Source: an uncultured Hymenobacter sp. (GTDB lineage Bacteria; Bacteroidota; Bacteroidia; Cytophagales; Hymenobacteraceae). Taken from it: DNA of 64,000 nt. Below are positions 7,822 to 15,948 of the stretch, piece after piece (the stretch's first letter is position 1; each line of letters begins with the position of its first letter). Where the stretch lies: assembly GCA_913776615.1 (NCBI GenBank), contig CAJYPK010000019.1:124001-188000 (forward strand). The letters run 5' to 3'. The position numbers were made by a program, and so were the translations under genes. The notes under the pieces are model-generated. The model was not told where the DNA came from and searched no databases. It saw only the letters and a list, made by a program, of their open reading frames with translations.

Positions 7822-10263
7822 TTAAAACTTATACGCCACCGAGCCCACGATGCTGCGTAGCTTCTGCGGGTTCATCGTGGTGTAGCCCACCCAGTACTGC
7901 TTATCGGTGAGGTTATCAACTTTGGCCGAGAGGCGGTACTTGGGCTGGTCGTAGAAAATGCTGGCGTTGAGTACCGTGTAGCTGGGTAGCGTAAAAACGC
8001 CCATTGCTACGCTGTTGACTATTTTATTGTCGCTGGCGTAGTTGCCGCCAAAGCCCAGGCCCAGGCCGCGTAAGGGGCCTTCGGGCTGGCGGTAGCTTAC
8101 CCAGGCGTTGGCCAAGTAGGGTGAAGAGGCATCGTTAGGGCGGCGGCCATTTACGTTCTGGTCTTCCGTTACCAGAACCGAATAGTTGTAGGCGAAGCCG
8201 CCCACGATGTTGAGGCCGCGCACGGGGTTAGCTACTAGGTTTACTTCGGCACCCCGACTCCACTGGTTGCCATCCTGCGAGCTAATTGTCTGAAATAGCG
8301 AGTTGTATCCTACTGTGCGCAGACGGTCCTTCACCCGAATGTCGTAGTAGCTGAAGGTGGCGCTGAGGCGGCCGCCCGCTGCGTCGAGTTTCACGCCTGC
8401 CTCCCATTGATTGGCCCGCTCGGGCCGGGCAAGCTGCGAATTTTCCCTAGTGTCAAGGAAATAGCCAAGATTGTTGAAGCTATTCTGATAGTTGGCGAAG
8501 AGGGCTACTTGGTCTGGCACCGCCTGGTACACCACCCCAAACTTGGGCGAAACCAGCGTTTGGGTGTAGGCTTGCACCGGGGAATAATAAATACCGCCTT
8601 TGTTGTCGAAGTGGTCGACGCGCAACGCCGCCAGCACACTCAGCTGCTCGGTCAGGTTTAGCACGTCCGAAACGAAAGCGCTGTACGTGTTCGACTTGGT
8701 CGTAACCAAGTAGTGGCTGGGCGGATTAGCGGCGTAGGTAGCGGCCAGGCTGCCGCCATTGAAAGTAGCGTAGTCATAGTTGGGTACCTTGAGGGGCACC
8801 ACGTCGAAATTGCCACCCAGGAAATTGACGTTGGCATCAATGCGCAGGAAGTCGAGGCCGAGTACGACGCGGTTGCGCAGGCTGCCCAGCATGAAATCAC
8901 CGTTGAAAAGCTGCTGCACTTCGTAAATCTGGCGGCGGCTATTCTCCGTCGATTGGTCGGCGCGTGCCATCTGGCTGGTGCCTGGCTTAGTGATAGCGCC
9001 CCCGCTGGCAGTACTATCCGAGAGCAGGTAAAAGTAAGGTCCCGCCCCATTCGAATAGCTGCGGCTGGAAGTCAGGTAGGTAGTCGAGGTAAAGCTCGGC
9101 GAAATGCGGTACTGCACCTGCCCGAAGAAATTGGTGCTGCGCGAGTCCTGCGTGAGGCCGGGGCCGATGTACGACTGGCGGTAGTCGAGCGGTGCCTGGT
9201 TGGCCCGCGAAAAGCCCAGGTTCTTAATCGGCTCGTAGAAGAAGATAATCTGCTTACCGATGTTTTTTCCGTTGAAAATTTCCGCGTCGAGGTTGACGGT
9301 CAGCCGGTCGCTGGGGCGGAACTGCAAGCTCGGGGCAATGGCCACGCTTTTGTTGTAGCCGGGGTAGCCCACGTTTTGAAAGCTGTCTTCGTAATTATAG
9401 GCAGCATTGAGGCGGAAGGCCATCGTTTTGGCCGCATTGAGCGGCGTATTTACGTCGGCACTCAGGCGGTGGAAGCCGTAGCTACCGCCAGCCAGCGCCA
9501 CCTCGCCGCCAAACGTGTCGTAGGGCTTCTTGGTCACGCGGTTGAGCAGGCCGCCGTACGACGTCAGCGAGCTGCCGTACAGCGTAGCCGATGGCCCCTT
9601 GATTACCTCGAGCTTCTCCAGGTTTACCGCGTCGATGTCGCTGGTTACGTTGCCGGCCACGCCGTTGCGCAGCTGGCTCGAAGTTACGAAGCCCCGGTTG
9701 GCGTAGAAGGCCCCACCGTCGCCGCCGCGGCCGGTGGCGTCCCACATTTTTTGCAGGCCCGGCACGTTGCGCGTCGCGTCGTCTACCGAAAACACCAGCT
9801 GCTCGGTCAGCAATTCTTTACCCACGGTGGCGTACACCTGCGGATTTTCGAGGTTTTTGAGCGGCATCTTGGCCACGTCAACGCTGCTGGGACGGTTGAA
9901 TTTGTTGGGGCGATTGCCATTTACCACTACCTCTTTCAATTCGGCGGCACTTTCGGTCAACGTAAAGTTGGCGGTGGCCGCCTGGCCCGCTACCACCGTA
10001 ATCGTCTGCTGCTCGGTCTTGAGCCCAACGGCCGAAACTACCAGTGTGTATTGCCCCGGGGCCACCTGCCGAATGCGAAAACGCCCCTGTTCGTCGGTAA
10101 TGTCGCCCTTGGCCTGGCCCTCTAGCCCCACGCTAACGGCCTCCACGGCCCCGCCATTGCGATTAGTTACGCGGCCCGTAATGGTGCCAGTGGTTTGGGC
10201 TTGGGCCGTGGCCGAGATAGCGCAGGTGATAAGCGGAAAAAGAAGAGCGCGAGAGCTAAGCAT
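7822..10263 (-). CDS. TonB-dependent siderophore-type receptor
   Basis: This 813-residue outer-membrane transporter begins with the signal peptide MLSSRALLFPLITCAISATA. A carboxypeptidase-regulatory-like domain follows at about residues 25-110 (GTITGRVTNRNGGAVEAVSV), then a plug at about 130-245 (DATRNVPGLQ, with IKGPSATLYGSSLTSYGGLL), then the barrel ending SVAYKF with the usual terminal aromatic residue. The plug features are those of ferric-siderophore receptors such as FpvA and FhuE. It would import an iron chelate using TonB energy. The promoter region carries two TTAGA-N5-TCTAA dyads, consistent with metal control. The PepSY gene follows. Confidence 0.92.
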   Translation of the reverse strand: MLSSRALLFPLITCAISATAQAQTTGTITGRVTNRNGGAVEAVSVGLEGQAKGDITDEQGRFRIRQVAPGQYTLVVSAVGLKTEQQTITVVAGQAATANFTLTESAAELKEVVVNGNRPNKFNRPSSVDVAKMPLKNLENPQVYATVGKELLTEQLVFSVDDATRNVPGLQKMWDATGRGGDGGAFYANRGFVTSSQLRNGVAGNVTSDIDAVNLEKLEVIKGPSATLYGSSLTSYGGLLNRVTKKPYDTFGGEVALAGGSYGFHRLSADVNTPLNAAKTMAFRLNAAYNYEDSFQNVGYPGYNKSVAIAPSLQFRPSDRLTVNLDAEIFNGKNIGKQIIFFYEPIKNLGFSRANQAPLDYRQSYIGPGLTQDSRSTNFFGQVQYRISPSFTSTTYLTSSRSYSNGAGPYFYLLSDSTASGGAITKPGTSQMARADQSTENSRRQIYEVQQLFNGDFMLGSLRNRVVLGLDFLRIDANVNFLGGNFDVVPLKVPNYDYATFNGGSLAATYAANPPSHYLVTTKSNTYSAFVSDVLNLTEQLSVLAALRVDHFDNKGGIYYSPVQAYTQTLVSPKFGVVYQAVPDQVALFANYQNSFNNLGYFLDTRENSQLARPERANQWEAGVKLDAAGGRLSATFSYYDIRVKDRLRTVGYNSLFQTISSQDGNQWSRGAEVNLVANPVRGLNIVGGFAYNYSVLVTEDQNVNGRRPNDASSPYLANAWVSYRQPEGPLRGLGLGFGGNYASDNKIVNSVAMGVFTLPSYTVLNASIFYDQPKYRLSAKVDNLTDKQYWVGYTTMNPQKLRSIVGSVAYKF

Positions 10264-10274
10264 TGTAACTTTAA

Positions 10275-10289
10275 TTAGACTAAATCTAA
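10275..10289. promoter_or_regulatory. Dyad TTAGA-N5-TCTAA, candidate metalloregulator site 1
   Basis: TTAGACTAAATCTAA lies 12 bases upstream of the receptor ATG and would cover its promoter or transcript start. It has the same TTAGA-N5-TCTAA form as site 2, with centres 61 bp apart. The form resembles operators of DtxR/MntR-type iron or manganese repressors. That family assignment is inference. Confidence 0.5.
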
Positions 10290-10335
10290 AAACAATGCAA
10301 AGAAACGGCTGACAAGGGCCGGACTCAAAATTTAT

Positions 10336-10350
10336 TTAGAAAAAGTCTAA
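10336..10350. promoter_or_regulatory. Dyad TTAGA-N5-TCTAA, candidate metalloregulator site 2
   Basis: TTAGAAAAAGTCTAA has the same outer pentamers and spacer length as site 1 and lies farther upstream of the receptor gene, just past the trpA terminator. Confidence 0.45.
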
Positions 10351-10390
10351 GCAAAGTGAACTGCTTCGGATTGAAAAAAGCTGTCAGAAC

Positions 10391-10426
10391 GCAAAAAATC
10401 CCAGCGTAGTGGCTGCTACGCTGGGA
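10391..10426 (-). terminator. Intrinsic terminator of the trp operon
   Basis: Perfect 11-base arms TCCCAGCGTAG (10399-10409) and CTACGCTGGGA (10416-10426) enclose a 6-base loop. On the minus strand six T follow. It lies 29 bases past the trpA stop. Confidence 0.92.
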
Positions 10427-10454
10427 CTTGCCAAAAGAGATTAAGGATTACTTC

Positions 10455-11234
10455 CTACCGCACGCCGCGCACAAACTCCCGGATGGCTGCCTCGCGCCCT
10501 TCGGCCGGCGTGGCTTGCAGCAGCCGAATAAATGCGCTGCCGATGATGGCCCCCGTCGTGTGCCGGCTGGCCGCCGCGAAGCTCGCCGCGTCGCTGATGC
10601 CGAAGCCCACGAGCGTCGGGTTGCGCAGGCCCAGCGCCTTGGTGCGGCTGAGGTAGGCGTCGACGTCGGCGTTCATGTCGGTCTGGGCACCGGTGGTGCC
10701 AGCGGCGGCCACGAGGTAGATGAAGCCGTCGGCCAGGGCGTCGAGCTGGCGCACGCGGGCGGCGCTGGTCTGGGGCGTGACCAAAAAGACCACCTTCAGG
10801 TCGTGTTGGGCAAACAGGGCCTTATACTCGCGCTCGTACACGTCGAGCGGCAGGTCGGGTAAAATCACGCCGTCGACGCCCACGGCCTGGCACTGCTGGC
10901 AGAATTTTTCCACTCCAAATTGCACCACCGGGTTGAGGTAGCCCATGAGCAGGATGGGCACCGTAATGCCCTGCTTGCGAATGCCTTGCAGCTGCTTGAA
11001 AAGCGTGGCGACGGTCATGCCGTTTTCCAGCGCCTGCTGGTTGCTGCGCTGAATGGTCTCGCCGTCGGCCACGGGATCGGAGTAGGGCATGCCGATTTCC
11101 ACCAGGTCGGCGCCCGCGTCTTGCAGCGCTTTTAGAATGGGAACGGTATCGTTTAGTTGCGGAAAGCCAGCCGTGAAGTATACGTTGAGTACGTCGGCCG
11201 TTTTGTGTTGGAATAGGTGGGTGAGGCGGTTCAT
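10455..11234 (-). CDS. trpA: Tryptophan synthase alpha chain
   Basis: The product has 259 residues, normal for TrpA, which cleaves indole-3-glycerol phosphate to indole and glyceraldehyde 3-phosphate and passes indole to TrpB. Family blocks are VYFTAGFPQLNDTVPILKAL near the start, DAGADLVEIGMPYSDPVADG with the catalytic Glu, and GVDGVILPDLPLDVYE. The phosphate-binding FGISDAASF lies near the end. It is the last gene of the trp operon, followed by an intrinsic terminator, and is separated from trpB by a 104-bp gap holding a hairpin repeat. Confidence 0.97.
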   Translation of the reverse strand: MNRLTHLFQHKTADVLNVYFTAGFPQLNDTVPILKALQDAGADLVEIGMPYSDPVADGETIQRSNQQALENGMTVATLFKQLQGIRKQGITVPILLMGYLNPVVQFGVEKFCQQCQAVGVDGVILPDLPLDVYEREYKALFAQHDLKVVFLVTPQTSAARVRQLDALADGFIYLVAAAGTTGAQTDMNADVDAYLSRTKALGLRNPTLVGFGISDAASFAAASRHTTGAIIGSAFIRLLQATPAEGREAAIREFVRGVR

Positions 11235-11248
11235 GAGTAGGATGGTTA

Positions 11249-11332
11249 GTAAGACACGAGACGTTAGACAGGAGACACGAGAAAACCTCAGAGGGTAATT
11301 CTCACGTCTCCTGTCTAACGTCTCATGTCTTA
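11249..11332. repeat. Inverted repeat of short GAGAC/TTAGAC words between trpB and trpA
   Basis: The left arm from GTAAGACACGAGACGTTAGA pairs with the right arm ending GTCTTAGTTAC. The arms of about 35 bases are interrupted by few mismatches and are built of repeated GAGAC and TTAGAC words. It lies inside the operon, so if it stopped transcription trpA would be lost; RNA processing or stabilisation is more likely. Confidence 0.75.
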
Positions 11333-11337
11333 GTTAC

Positions 11338-12543
11338 TTAAGCGTATTCTTCCAGATGCTTGGTGTAAGTGGCCAGGTCTTTATCGCCGCGCCCCGAGAG
11401 GCACACCACGACCACCTCATCCGGCTTGGCGCCGATGAGCGGCAGGCAGGCCAGCGCGTGGGCCGTTTCGAGGGCCGGGATGATGCCCTCCAGGCGGCTG
11501 AGCTGGAAGCCCGCGTCGAGCGCCTGCTTGTCGGTAATCGACAAAAACTCGGCCCGCCCGGTGGCAAACAGGTGCGCGTGCTGCGGCCCGATGCCGGGGT
11601 AGTCGAGCCCCGCCGAGATGGAGTAGGGCTCCGTCACCTGCCCGTCCTCAGTCTGCATCAAAATAGTGCTGGCCCCGTGCAGAATGCCCGGCTTGCCCAG
11701 CGCGGTGGTGGCGGCCGAGTGGCCGGTATCCACGCCCTGGCCGGCGGCCTCGGCGGCAATCAGGCGCACGCTGGGCTCGTCGAGGTAGTGGTAGAAAGCC
11801 CCCGCCGCGTTGGAGCCGCCGCCCACGCAGGCCAGCATAAAATCGGGCGTGCCGCGCCCCGTCTGGTGCAGCAGCTGGCTGATGGTCTCGGCTGAAATCA
11901 CCGACTGAAACCGCGCCACCATGTCGGGGTAGGGGTGCGGGCCGACCACCGAGCCGATGATGTAGTGCGTGTCGGTGGGGTTGGAAATCCAGTGGCGCAT
12001 GGCTTCGTTGGTGGCGTCTTTCAGGGTTTTGCTGCCGCTGGTGGCGGGCACCACCTTGGCCCCCAGCATGCGCATGCGGTCCACGTTGGGCTTCTGGCGT
12101 TCGATGTCGATTTCGCCCATGTACACGATGCACTCCAGGCCCATGAGGGCGCACACGGTAGCCGTGGCTACGCCGTGCTGGCCGGCGCCGGTTTCGGCTA
12201 CGATACGCTTCTTACCCAGGCGCTTGGCGACCAGAATCTGGCCGATGGTGTTATTGACCTTGTGCGCGCCGGTGTGGCACAAATCCTCCCGCTTGAGGTA
12301 GATGGTCGTGCCGTAGTGGGCCGACAGCCGCCGGGCCAGGAACAGCGGCGTGGGCCGCCCCACGTAGTCGGTCAGCAGCTGGGTAAACTCGCGTTGAAAC
12401 TCCGGCTCCTGGATGATGCGCAGGTAGTTGTCGCGCAGCTCTTCCACGTTGGGGTACAGCATTTCGGGCACGTAGGCCCCGCCGAAGGGGCCGTAGTAGC
12501 CCGTCGCATCGACGCGGTAGGGGGAAGTGGCGGCAATAGTCAT
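11338..12543 (-). CDS. trpB: Tryptophan synthase beta chain
   Basis: The product has 401 residues, the size of TrpB1-type enzymes. It condenses indole with serine using pyridoxal phosphate. The PLP lysine lies in [20 protein letters not shown], the phosphate-binding loop is [12 protein letters not shown], and the catalytic Glu region is [13 protein letters not shown]. The N-terminus ([20 protein letters not shown]) is canonical. The start at 12543 is followed upstream by a short direct-repeat stretch and then trpF. Confidence 0.98.
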   Translation of the reverse strand: MTIAATSPYRVDATGYYGPFGGAYVPEMLYPNVEELRDNYLRIIQEPEFQREFTQLLTDYVGRPTPLFLARRLSAHYGTTIYLKREDLCHTGAHKVNNTIGQILVAKRLGKKRIVAETGAGQHGVATATVCALMGLECIVYMGEIDIERQKPNVDRMRMLGAKVVPATSGSKTLKDATNEAMRHWISNPTDTHYIIGSVVGPHPYPDMVARFQSVISAETISQLLHQTGRGTPDFMLACVGGGSNAAGAFYHYLDEPSVRLIAAEAAGQGVDTGHSAATTALGKPGILHGASTILMQTEDGQVTEPYSISAGLDYPGIGPQHAHLFATGRAEFLSITDKQALDAGFQLSRLEGIIPALETAHALACLPLIGAKPDEVVVVCLSGRGDKDLATYTKHLEEYA

Positions 12544-12578
12544 ATTAATTATGAATTGTTAATTATGAATTATGAGTT
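12544..12578. repeat. Short direct repeats (AATTATGA words) at the trpF stop
   Basis: The words TTAATTATGAATTG and TTAATTATGAATTATGAG repeat between trpB and trpF. On the minus strand the trpF stop codon TAA (12570-12572) is inside the repeat, and the last two residues (Asn-Ser) are encoded at its edge. Confidence 0.75.
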
Positions 12579-13208
12579 GTCGGCGGACTGGCTCAGGGTA
12601 AGCAGTAGCTCGCGGGTGGCGGCTACGTCCTTGAGGCCGGGCGCGGTTTCGAGTTGGCTATTGAAATCGTAGCCGGCCAGGAAGGGGTGTTGGAAGGCCA
12701 GCAGCTCGCTGGCATTGGCTGGCCCCAGGCCGCCGCTTAGCAGGAAGGGGGCGGGACCTTGGTAGCCAGCCAGCACGCGCCAGTCGAAGGCATAGCCGTT
12801 GCCGCCGGGCTGCTGGCCTTTGGTGTCGAACAGAAAGTAGTCGCACGCGTCCCCGTACTCGGCCAGCGGGCCAAAATCAAACTGCTCGCCCACCGAAAAC
12901 GCCTTGATAATCCGCAGGCCCTGGGCGTGCGCCTCGCGGCAGTAAGCGGCCGACTCGTGGCCGTGTAATTGCACGTAGTCGAGGCCATAGCGGGTTGCGG
13001 TAGCCAGCAGCTCGGGCAGCGGCGCATCGACAAACACGCCCACCTTGCGCACGGTGGGCGGCAGGTCGCGCAGCGCCTCCGCGTCGAGCGCGTCGCCGAC
13101 GTAGCGCGCCGACTTCGGGTAGAAGATGAAGCCTACGTAATCGGGCAGGAGGCCAGCGATATCGCGCAAATTGGCCGCCTCGCGCATACCGCAGATTTTG
13201 ACTTGCAT
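12570..13208 (-). CDS. trpF: Phosphoribosylanthranilate isomerase
   Basis: The ATG at 13208 gives 212 residues starting MQVKICGMREAANLRDIAGL, the standard TrpF opening with the catalytic Cys in KICG. An extension to 13262 would add 18 unlikely residues that overlap the end of trpC. Other blocks are YVGFIFYPKSARYV and the phosphate-binding PFLLSGGLGPANA; the catalytic Asp lies in FDTKGQQPGGNG. It performs the Amadori rearrangement step of tryptophan synthesis. The stop codon lies in a short-word repeat. Confidence 0.96.
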   Translation of the reverse strand: MQVKICGMREAANLRDIAGLLPDYVGFIFYPKSARYVGDALDAEALRDLPPTVRKVGVFVDAPLPELLATATRYGLDYVQLHGHESAAYCREAHAQGLRIIKAFSVGEQFDFGPLAEYGDACDYFLFDTKGQQPGGNGYAFDWRVLAGYQGPAPFLLSGGLGPANASELLAFQHPFLAGYDFNSQLETAPGLKDVAATRELLLTLSQSADNS

Positions 13209-13215
13209 AGTGCCG

Positions 13216-14022
13216 CTAAGAAGTCGCCAGGGGAGTAGATAGTTCAGCCACGAGGCTGGCAAGCGTGGCGGCCGGGTCGGGCGTTTTCATAAACGTCTCA
13301 CCGATGAGGAAGCCCTGGTAGCCCGTCTGGCGCAGCTCGCGGATGGTGCTGGCGTGCTGCAAGCCGCTCTCGGCCACCTTCACAAACGTGCTGGGAATGA
13401 GGCTAGCCAGGCGCGTCGAAGTATCGACGTCGGTCACGAACGTGCTGAGGTTGCGATTATTCACGCCCACCAAATCGACGCTGTTGGCGAGGTGGCTATG
13501 CAGTTCGGCTTCATCGTGCACTTCGAGCAATACTTCCAAACCCAGCGAGTGGGCGAATTTGCTGAATTGCACCACCTCGGCCGGGGTGAGGCAACTGGCG
13601 ATGAGCAAAATAAAATCGGCCCCCAGCGCCCGCGCCTCCGCGATTTGGTATTCGCTGATAACAAAGTCCTTGCGCAGAATCGGCGTGTGCGGATTAGCGG
13701 CCCGCGCCGCTTGCAGGTCGGCCGGCGTACCGCCGAAAAACGGCTCGTCGGTGAGTACCGACAGGCAGGCCGCCCCGGCGGCCACGTAGCCCGCCGTAGT
13801 TGCCCCCGCCTCGGCCGTGCCGTTGATGACGCCCTTGGAAGGTGAGCGCCGCTTAAACTCGGCAATGATGCCCGACGAGCCCGCCGCCGTGAGTGCCGCC
13901 CGCGCCGACAGCACCGGCCGCCGGAACAACGGCGCTTTTTCGAGTTCGGCGGCGGGGGTTGCGGCTTCGCGCTGGGCTACCTCCTGGCGCTTTTCGAGGA
14001 TGATCTTTTCGAGGATAGTCAT
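13216..14022 (-). CDS. trpC: Indole-3-glycerol phosphate synthase
   Basis: The product has 268 residues, normal for a stand-alone TrpC, and is not fused to TrpF here. The beginning MTILEKIILEKRQEVAQREA is family-typical. Key blocks are IIAEFKRRSPSKG with the catalytic Lys, LRKDFVISEYQIAEARALGA, LEVLLEVHDEAEL and LVGVNNRNLSTF. It closes the indole ring from CdRP. The gap to trpF is 7 bases; the gap to trpD upstream is 128 bases and contains a half copy of repeat family A. Confidence 0.97.
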   Translation of the reverse strand: MTILEKIILEKRQEVAQREAATPAAELEKAPLFRRPVLSARAALTAAGSSGIIAEFKRRSPSKGVINGTAEAGATTAGYVAAGAACLSVLTDEPFFGGTPADLQAARAANPHTPILRKDFVISEYQIAEARALGADFILLIASCLTPAEVVQFSKFAHSLGLEVLLEVHDEAELHSHLANSVDLVGVNNRNLSTFVTDVDTSTRLASLIPSTFVKVAESGLQHASTIRELRQTGYQGFLIGETFMKTPDPAATLASLVAELSTPLATS

Positions 14023-14108
14023 GCTGGTTGTAAGACGTTCGTCAGGCCGAGCGGTTCGATAATTTCTACTGGACTGGCGAACGGCAAGTAGTTACTGCGT
14101 CACGCGAA

Positions 14109-14131
14109 TTGCTGCGGCAAGCTCAGCATGA
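14109..14131. repeat. Half copy of repeat family A between trpD and trpC
   Basis: GGCAAGCTCAGCATGAC is one arm of the 90-bp palindrome seen complete at 25965-26054. No mirrored partner is adjacent, so it looks like a decayed or partial copy. It lies in the trpC-trpD gap. Confidence 0.65.
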
Positions 14132-14150
14132 CAACTGCTTTGGGGATTAT

Positions 14151-15146
14151 TCAATTCAAGGACAACAGCTTCTCAAACGCGGCCAATGCCCGGCCGCTAT
14201 CCAGCGACTCGGCGGCCAGGGCCAGCCCCTCGGCGACGTCGGCGGCGCGCCCGGCCGTGCGCAGGGCCAGCGCGGCGTTGGCCAGTACGGCGTGGCGGTG
14301 GGCTTCGGGAGCCTGGCCCCGCAGCACCCGCATGAAAATATGAGCCGCCTCGGCCACCGTGTCGCCGCCGAAAAGCGCCTCGGGCGTGGTAGCGGGCAAG
14401 CCCAGGTCGGCGGGCGTCAGCAGCTCCTCGCCCTGCCGGCCGATGAGCTTCACCGGGCCGGTGAGCGATACCTCGTCGTAGCCGTCGAGGCTGTGCACGA
14501 TGAGAAACTCGCGGCCTGCTTCCTGCTGGTGCAGGTAGGCGTAGAGCCGCGCCAGCTCCAGGCTGAATACGCCCACGAGCTGCAAGCGCGGGCGGGCCGG
14601 GTTTACGAGCGGCCCGAGCATGTTGAAGAAGGTCTTCACGCCGAGCTCCTTGCGCAGCGGTGCCACGTTTTTGAGGGCCGGGTGAAACAGCGGGGCGTGC
14701 AAAAAGCAAATATTGGCCGCGTCGAGCTGCCGCCGCAGCAAGTCGTTGTCGGCGGTAAACTTCACACCCAGGTGCTCCAGCACCGTGCTGCTGCCGCTGA
14801 TGCTCGATACGCCGTGGTTGCCGTGCTTGGCCACCGGCTGGCCCGCGCCGGCCACGACGAAGGCCGACAAGGTGGAGATGTTGAAGGTGTTGCGCCCGTC
14901 GCCGCCGGTGCCGCACACGTCCATTACGTCTACGCCGCCGAGGTCCACGGGGCGGCACAGCTCCAGCAGGGCGTTGCGGAAGCCCGCCAGCTCTTCGACC
15001 GTCACGCTGCGCATGAGGTACACGGTGAGGAAGGCGGCAATCTGCGCCGGGTTGTACTGACCCTGGGCTATGCCCAGCACCACGCGGTGCGCTTCGTCCT
15101 GGGGCAGCGTGCGGTAGGCAAACAGGTGGTTGAGAGTATCTTTCAA
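14151..15146 (-). CDS. trpD: Anthranilate phosphoribosyltransferase
   Basis: The product has 331 residues, normal for TrpD, which transfers the phosphoribosyl group of PRPP to anthranilate. The PRPP-binding block is DVCGTGGDGRNTFNISTLSA and the adjacent KHGNHGVSS loop is also present; NICFLHAPLFHPALKNVAPL and the GPLVNPARP block confirm the family. It is not fused to TrpG. The start at 15146 follows a stretch of short direct repeats that separates it from trpG. Confidence 0.97.
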   Translation of the reverse strand: MKDTLNHLFAYRTLPQDEAHRVVLGIAQGQYNPAQIAAFLTVYLMRSVTVEELAGFRNALLELCRPVDLGGVDVMDVCGTGGDGRNTFNISTLSAFVVAGAGQPVAKHGNHGVSSISGSSTVLEHLGVKFTADNDLLRRQLDAANICFLHAPLFHPALKNVAPLRKELGVKTFFNMLGPLVNPARPRLQLVGVFSLELARLYAYLHQQEAGREFLIVHSLDGYDEVSLTGPVKLIGRQGEELLTPADLGLPATTPEALFGGDTVAEAAHIFMRVLRGQAPEAHRHAVLANAALALRTAGRAADVAEGLALAAESLDSGRALAAFEKLLSLN

Positions 15147-15147
15147 G

Positions 15148-15231
15148 GAATTATGAGTTATGAATTATAAATTATGAGTTGAGTTTACGGGCAGGTTAAT
15201 TCGCTCATTTACTCATTCACCAATTCACTCA
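15148..15231. repeat. Short-word repeats between trpG and trpD
   Basis: Two kinds of word follow each other. TTATGAGTTATGAATTATAA lies near trpD. A run of GTGAATTGGTGAATGAGTAA words (read on the minus strand) begins at the trpG end, and the trpG stop TGA (15229-15231) is at its start. Confidence 0.7.
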
Positions 15232-15798
15232 CCCTACCCAATTGGCCAGCATGGTTTTACCGTGCTCTGTCAGTACCGACTCGGGGTGAAATTGCACGCC
15301 CAGTACGTCGTAGTCGCGGTGGGCGAGGGCCAGCACTTGGCCGTTTTCGTCGAGGGCCGTGATGCGCAGCTCGGCGGGAACGCCCTCGGGGGCAATGGTC
15401 CAGGAGTGGTAGCGGCCCACGCGCACCTCGGCGGGTACGTTGTTGAAGAGGCGGTTGTCGGCGGCGGCGGGCGTCTGGTGCAGGGTATGGGCCACGCCGT
15501 GGTGCACCTCGCCCAGGTTAGCGAGCTGGCCCCCAAAGGCTTCGCCGATGGCCTGGTGGCCCAGGCACACGCCCAGAATGCGCTTGGTAGGAGCGTAGCG
15601 CTTGATCAGCTCGGGCATGATGCCGGCTTCGCTCGGGATGCCGGGGCCGGGCGAGAGCAGGATGTGCGAATACTTATCAACCTCGTCGAGGCTGATTTTA
15701 TCGTTGCGAAAGACGTCGACTTTCTGCCCCAACTCGCGCAGCATGTACACGAGGTTGTAGGTGAAGGAGTCGTAATTGTCGAGAACTAGGATAGCCAC
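15229..15798 (-). CDS. trpG: Anthranilate synthase glutamine amidotransferase subunit
   Basis: This 189-residue class I glutamine amidotransferase supplies ammonia to TrpE. The start MAILVLDNYDSFTYNLVYML is canonical, the nucleophile lies in GVCLGHQAIGEAFGG, and the His/Glu pair of the triad is in VQFHPESVLTEHG. ILLSPGPGIPSEAG is the oxyanion-region block. It is a separate gene from trpD and trpE. A 150-base gap with a short repeat and a family B palindrome separates it from trpE upstream. Confidence 0.97.
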   Translation of the reverse strand: MAILVLDNYDSFTYNLVYMLRELGQKVDVFRNDKISLDEVDKYSHILLSPGPGIPSEAGIMPELIKRYAPTKRILGVCLGHQAIGEAFGGQLANLGEVHHGVAHTLHQTPAAADNRLFNNVPAEVRVGRYHSWTIAPEGVPAELRITALDENGQVLALAHRDYDVLGVQFHPESVLTEHGKTMLANWVG

Positions 15799-15849
15799 GG
15801 GGAGTTAGGAGTTAGAAATTATGAGTTATGAGTTGCGCGAACGATGCCT

Positions 15850-15926
15850 GTCATTGCGAGCGGAGCGAAGCAATCGCATCAAGACGAGCCGTTCGGGTAC
15901 GATCGCTTCGCTCCGCCCGCAATGAC
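15850..15926. repeat. Palindromic repeat family B, 77 bp, between trpE and trpG
   Basis: GTCATTGCGAGCGGAGCGAA at the left end is mirrored by the right arm ending GCAATGAC at 15926. Repeats of this wording occur in many unrelated bacterial genomes. It lies inside the trp operon and would put a stable hairpin in the trpE-trpG mRNA. A short-word repeat (TTATGAGTTATGAG) adjoins it at 15815-15834. Confidence 0.85.
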
Positions 15927-15948
15927 AACTGTTTGGTAGCTGAAGCTT

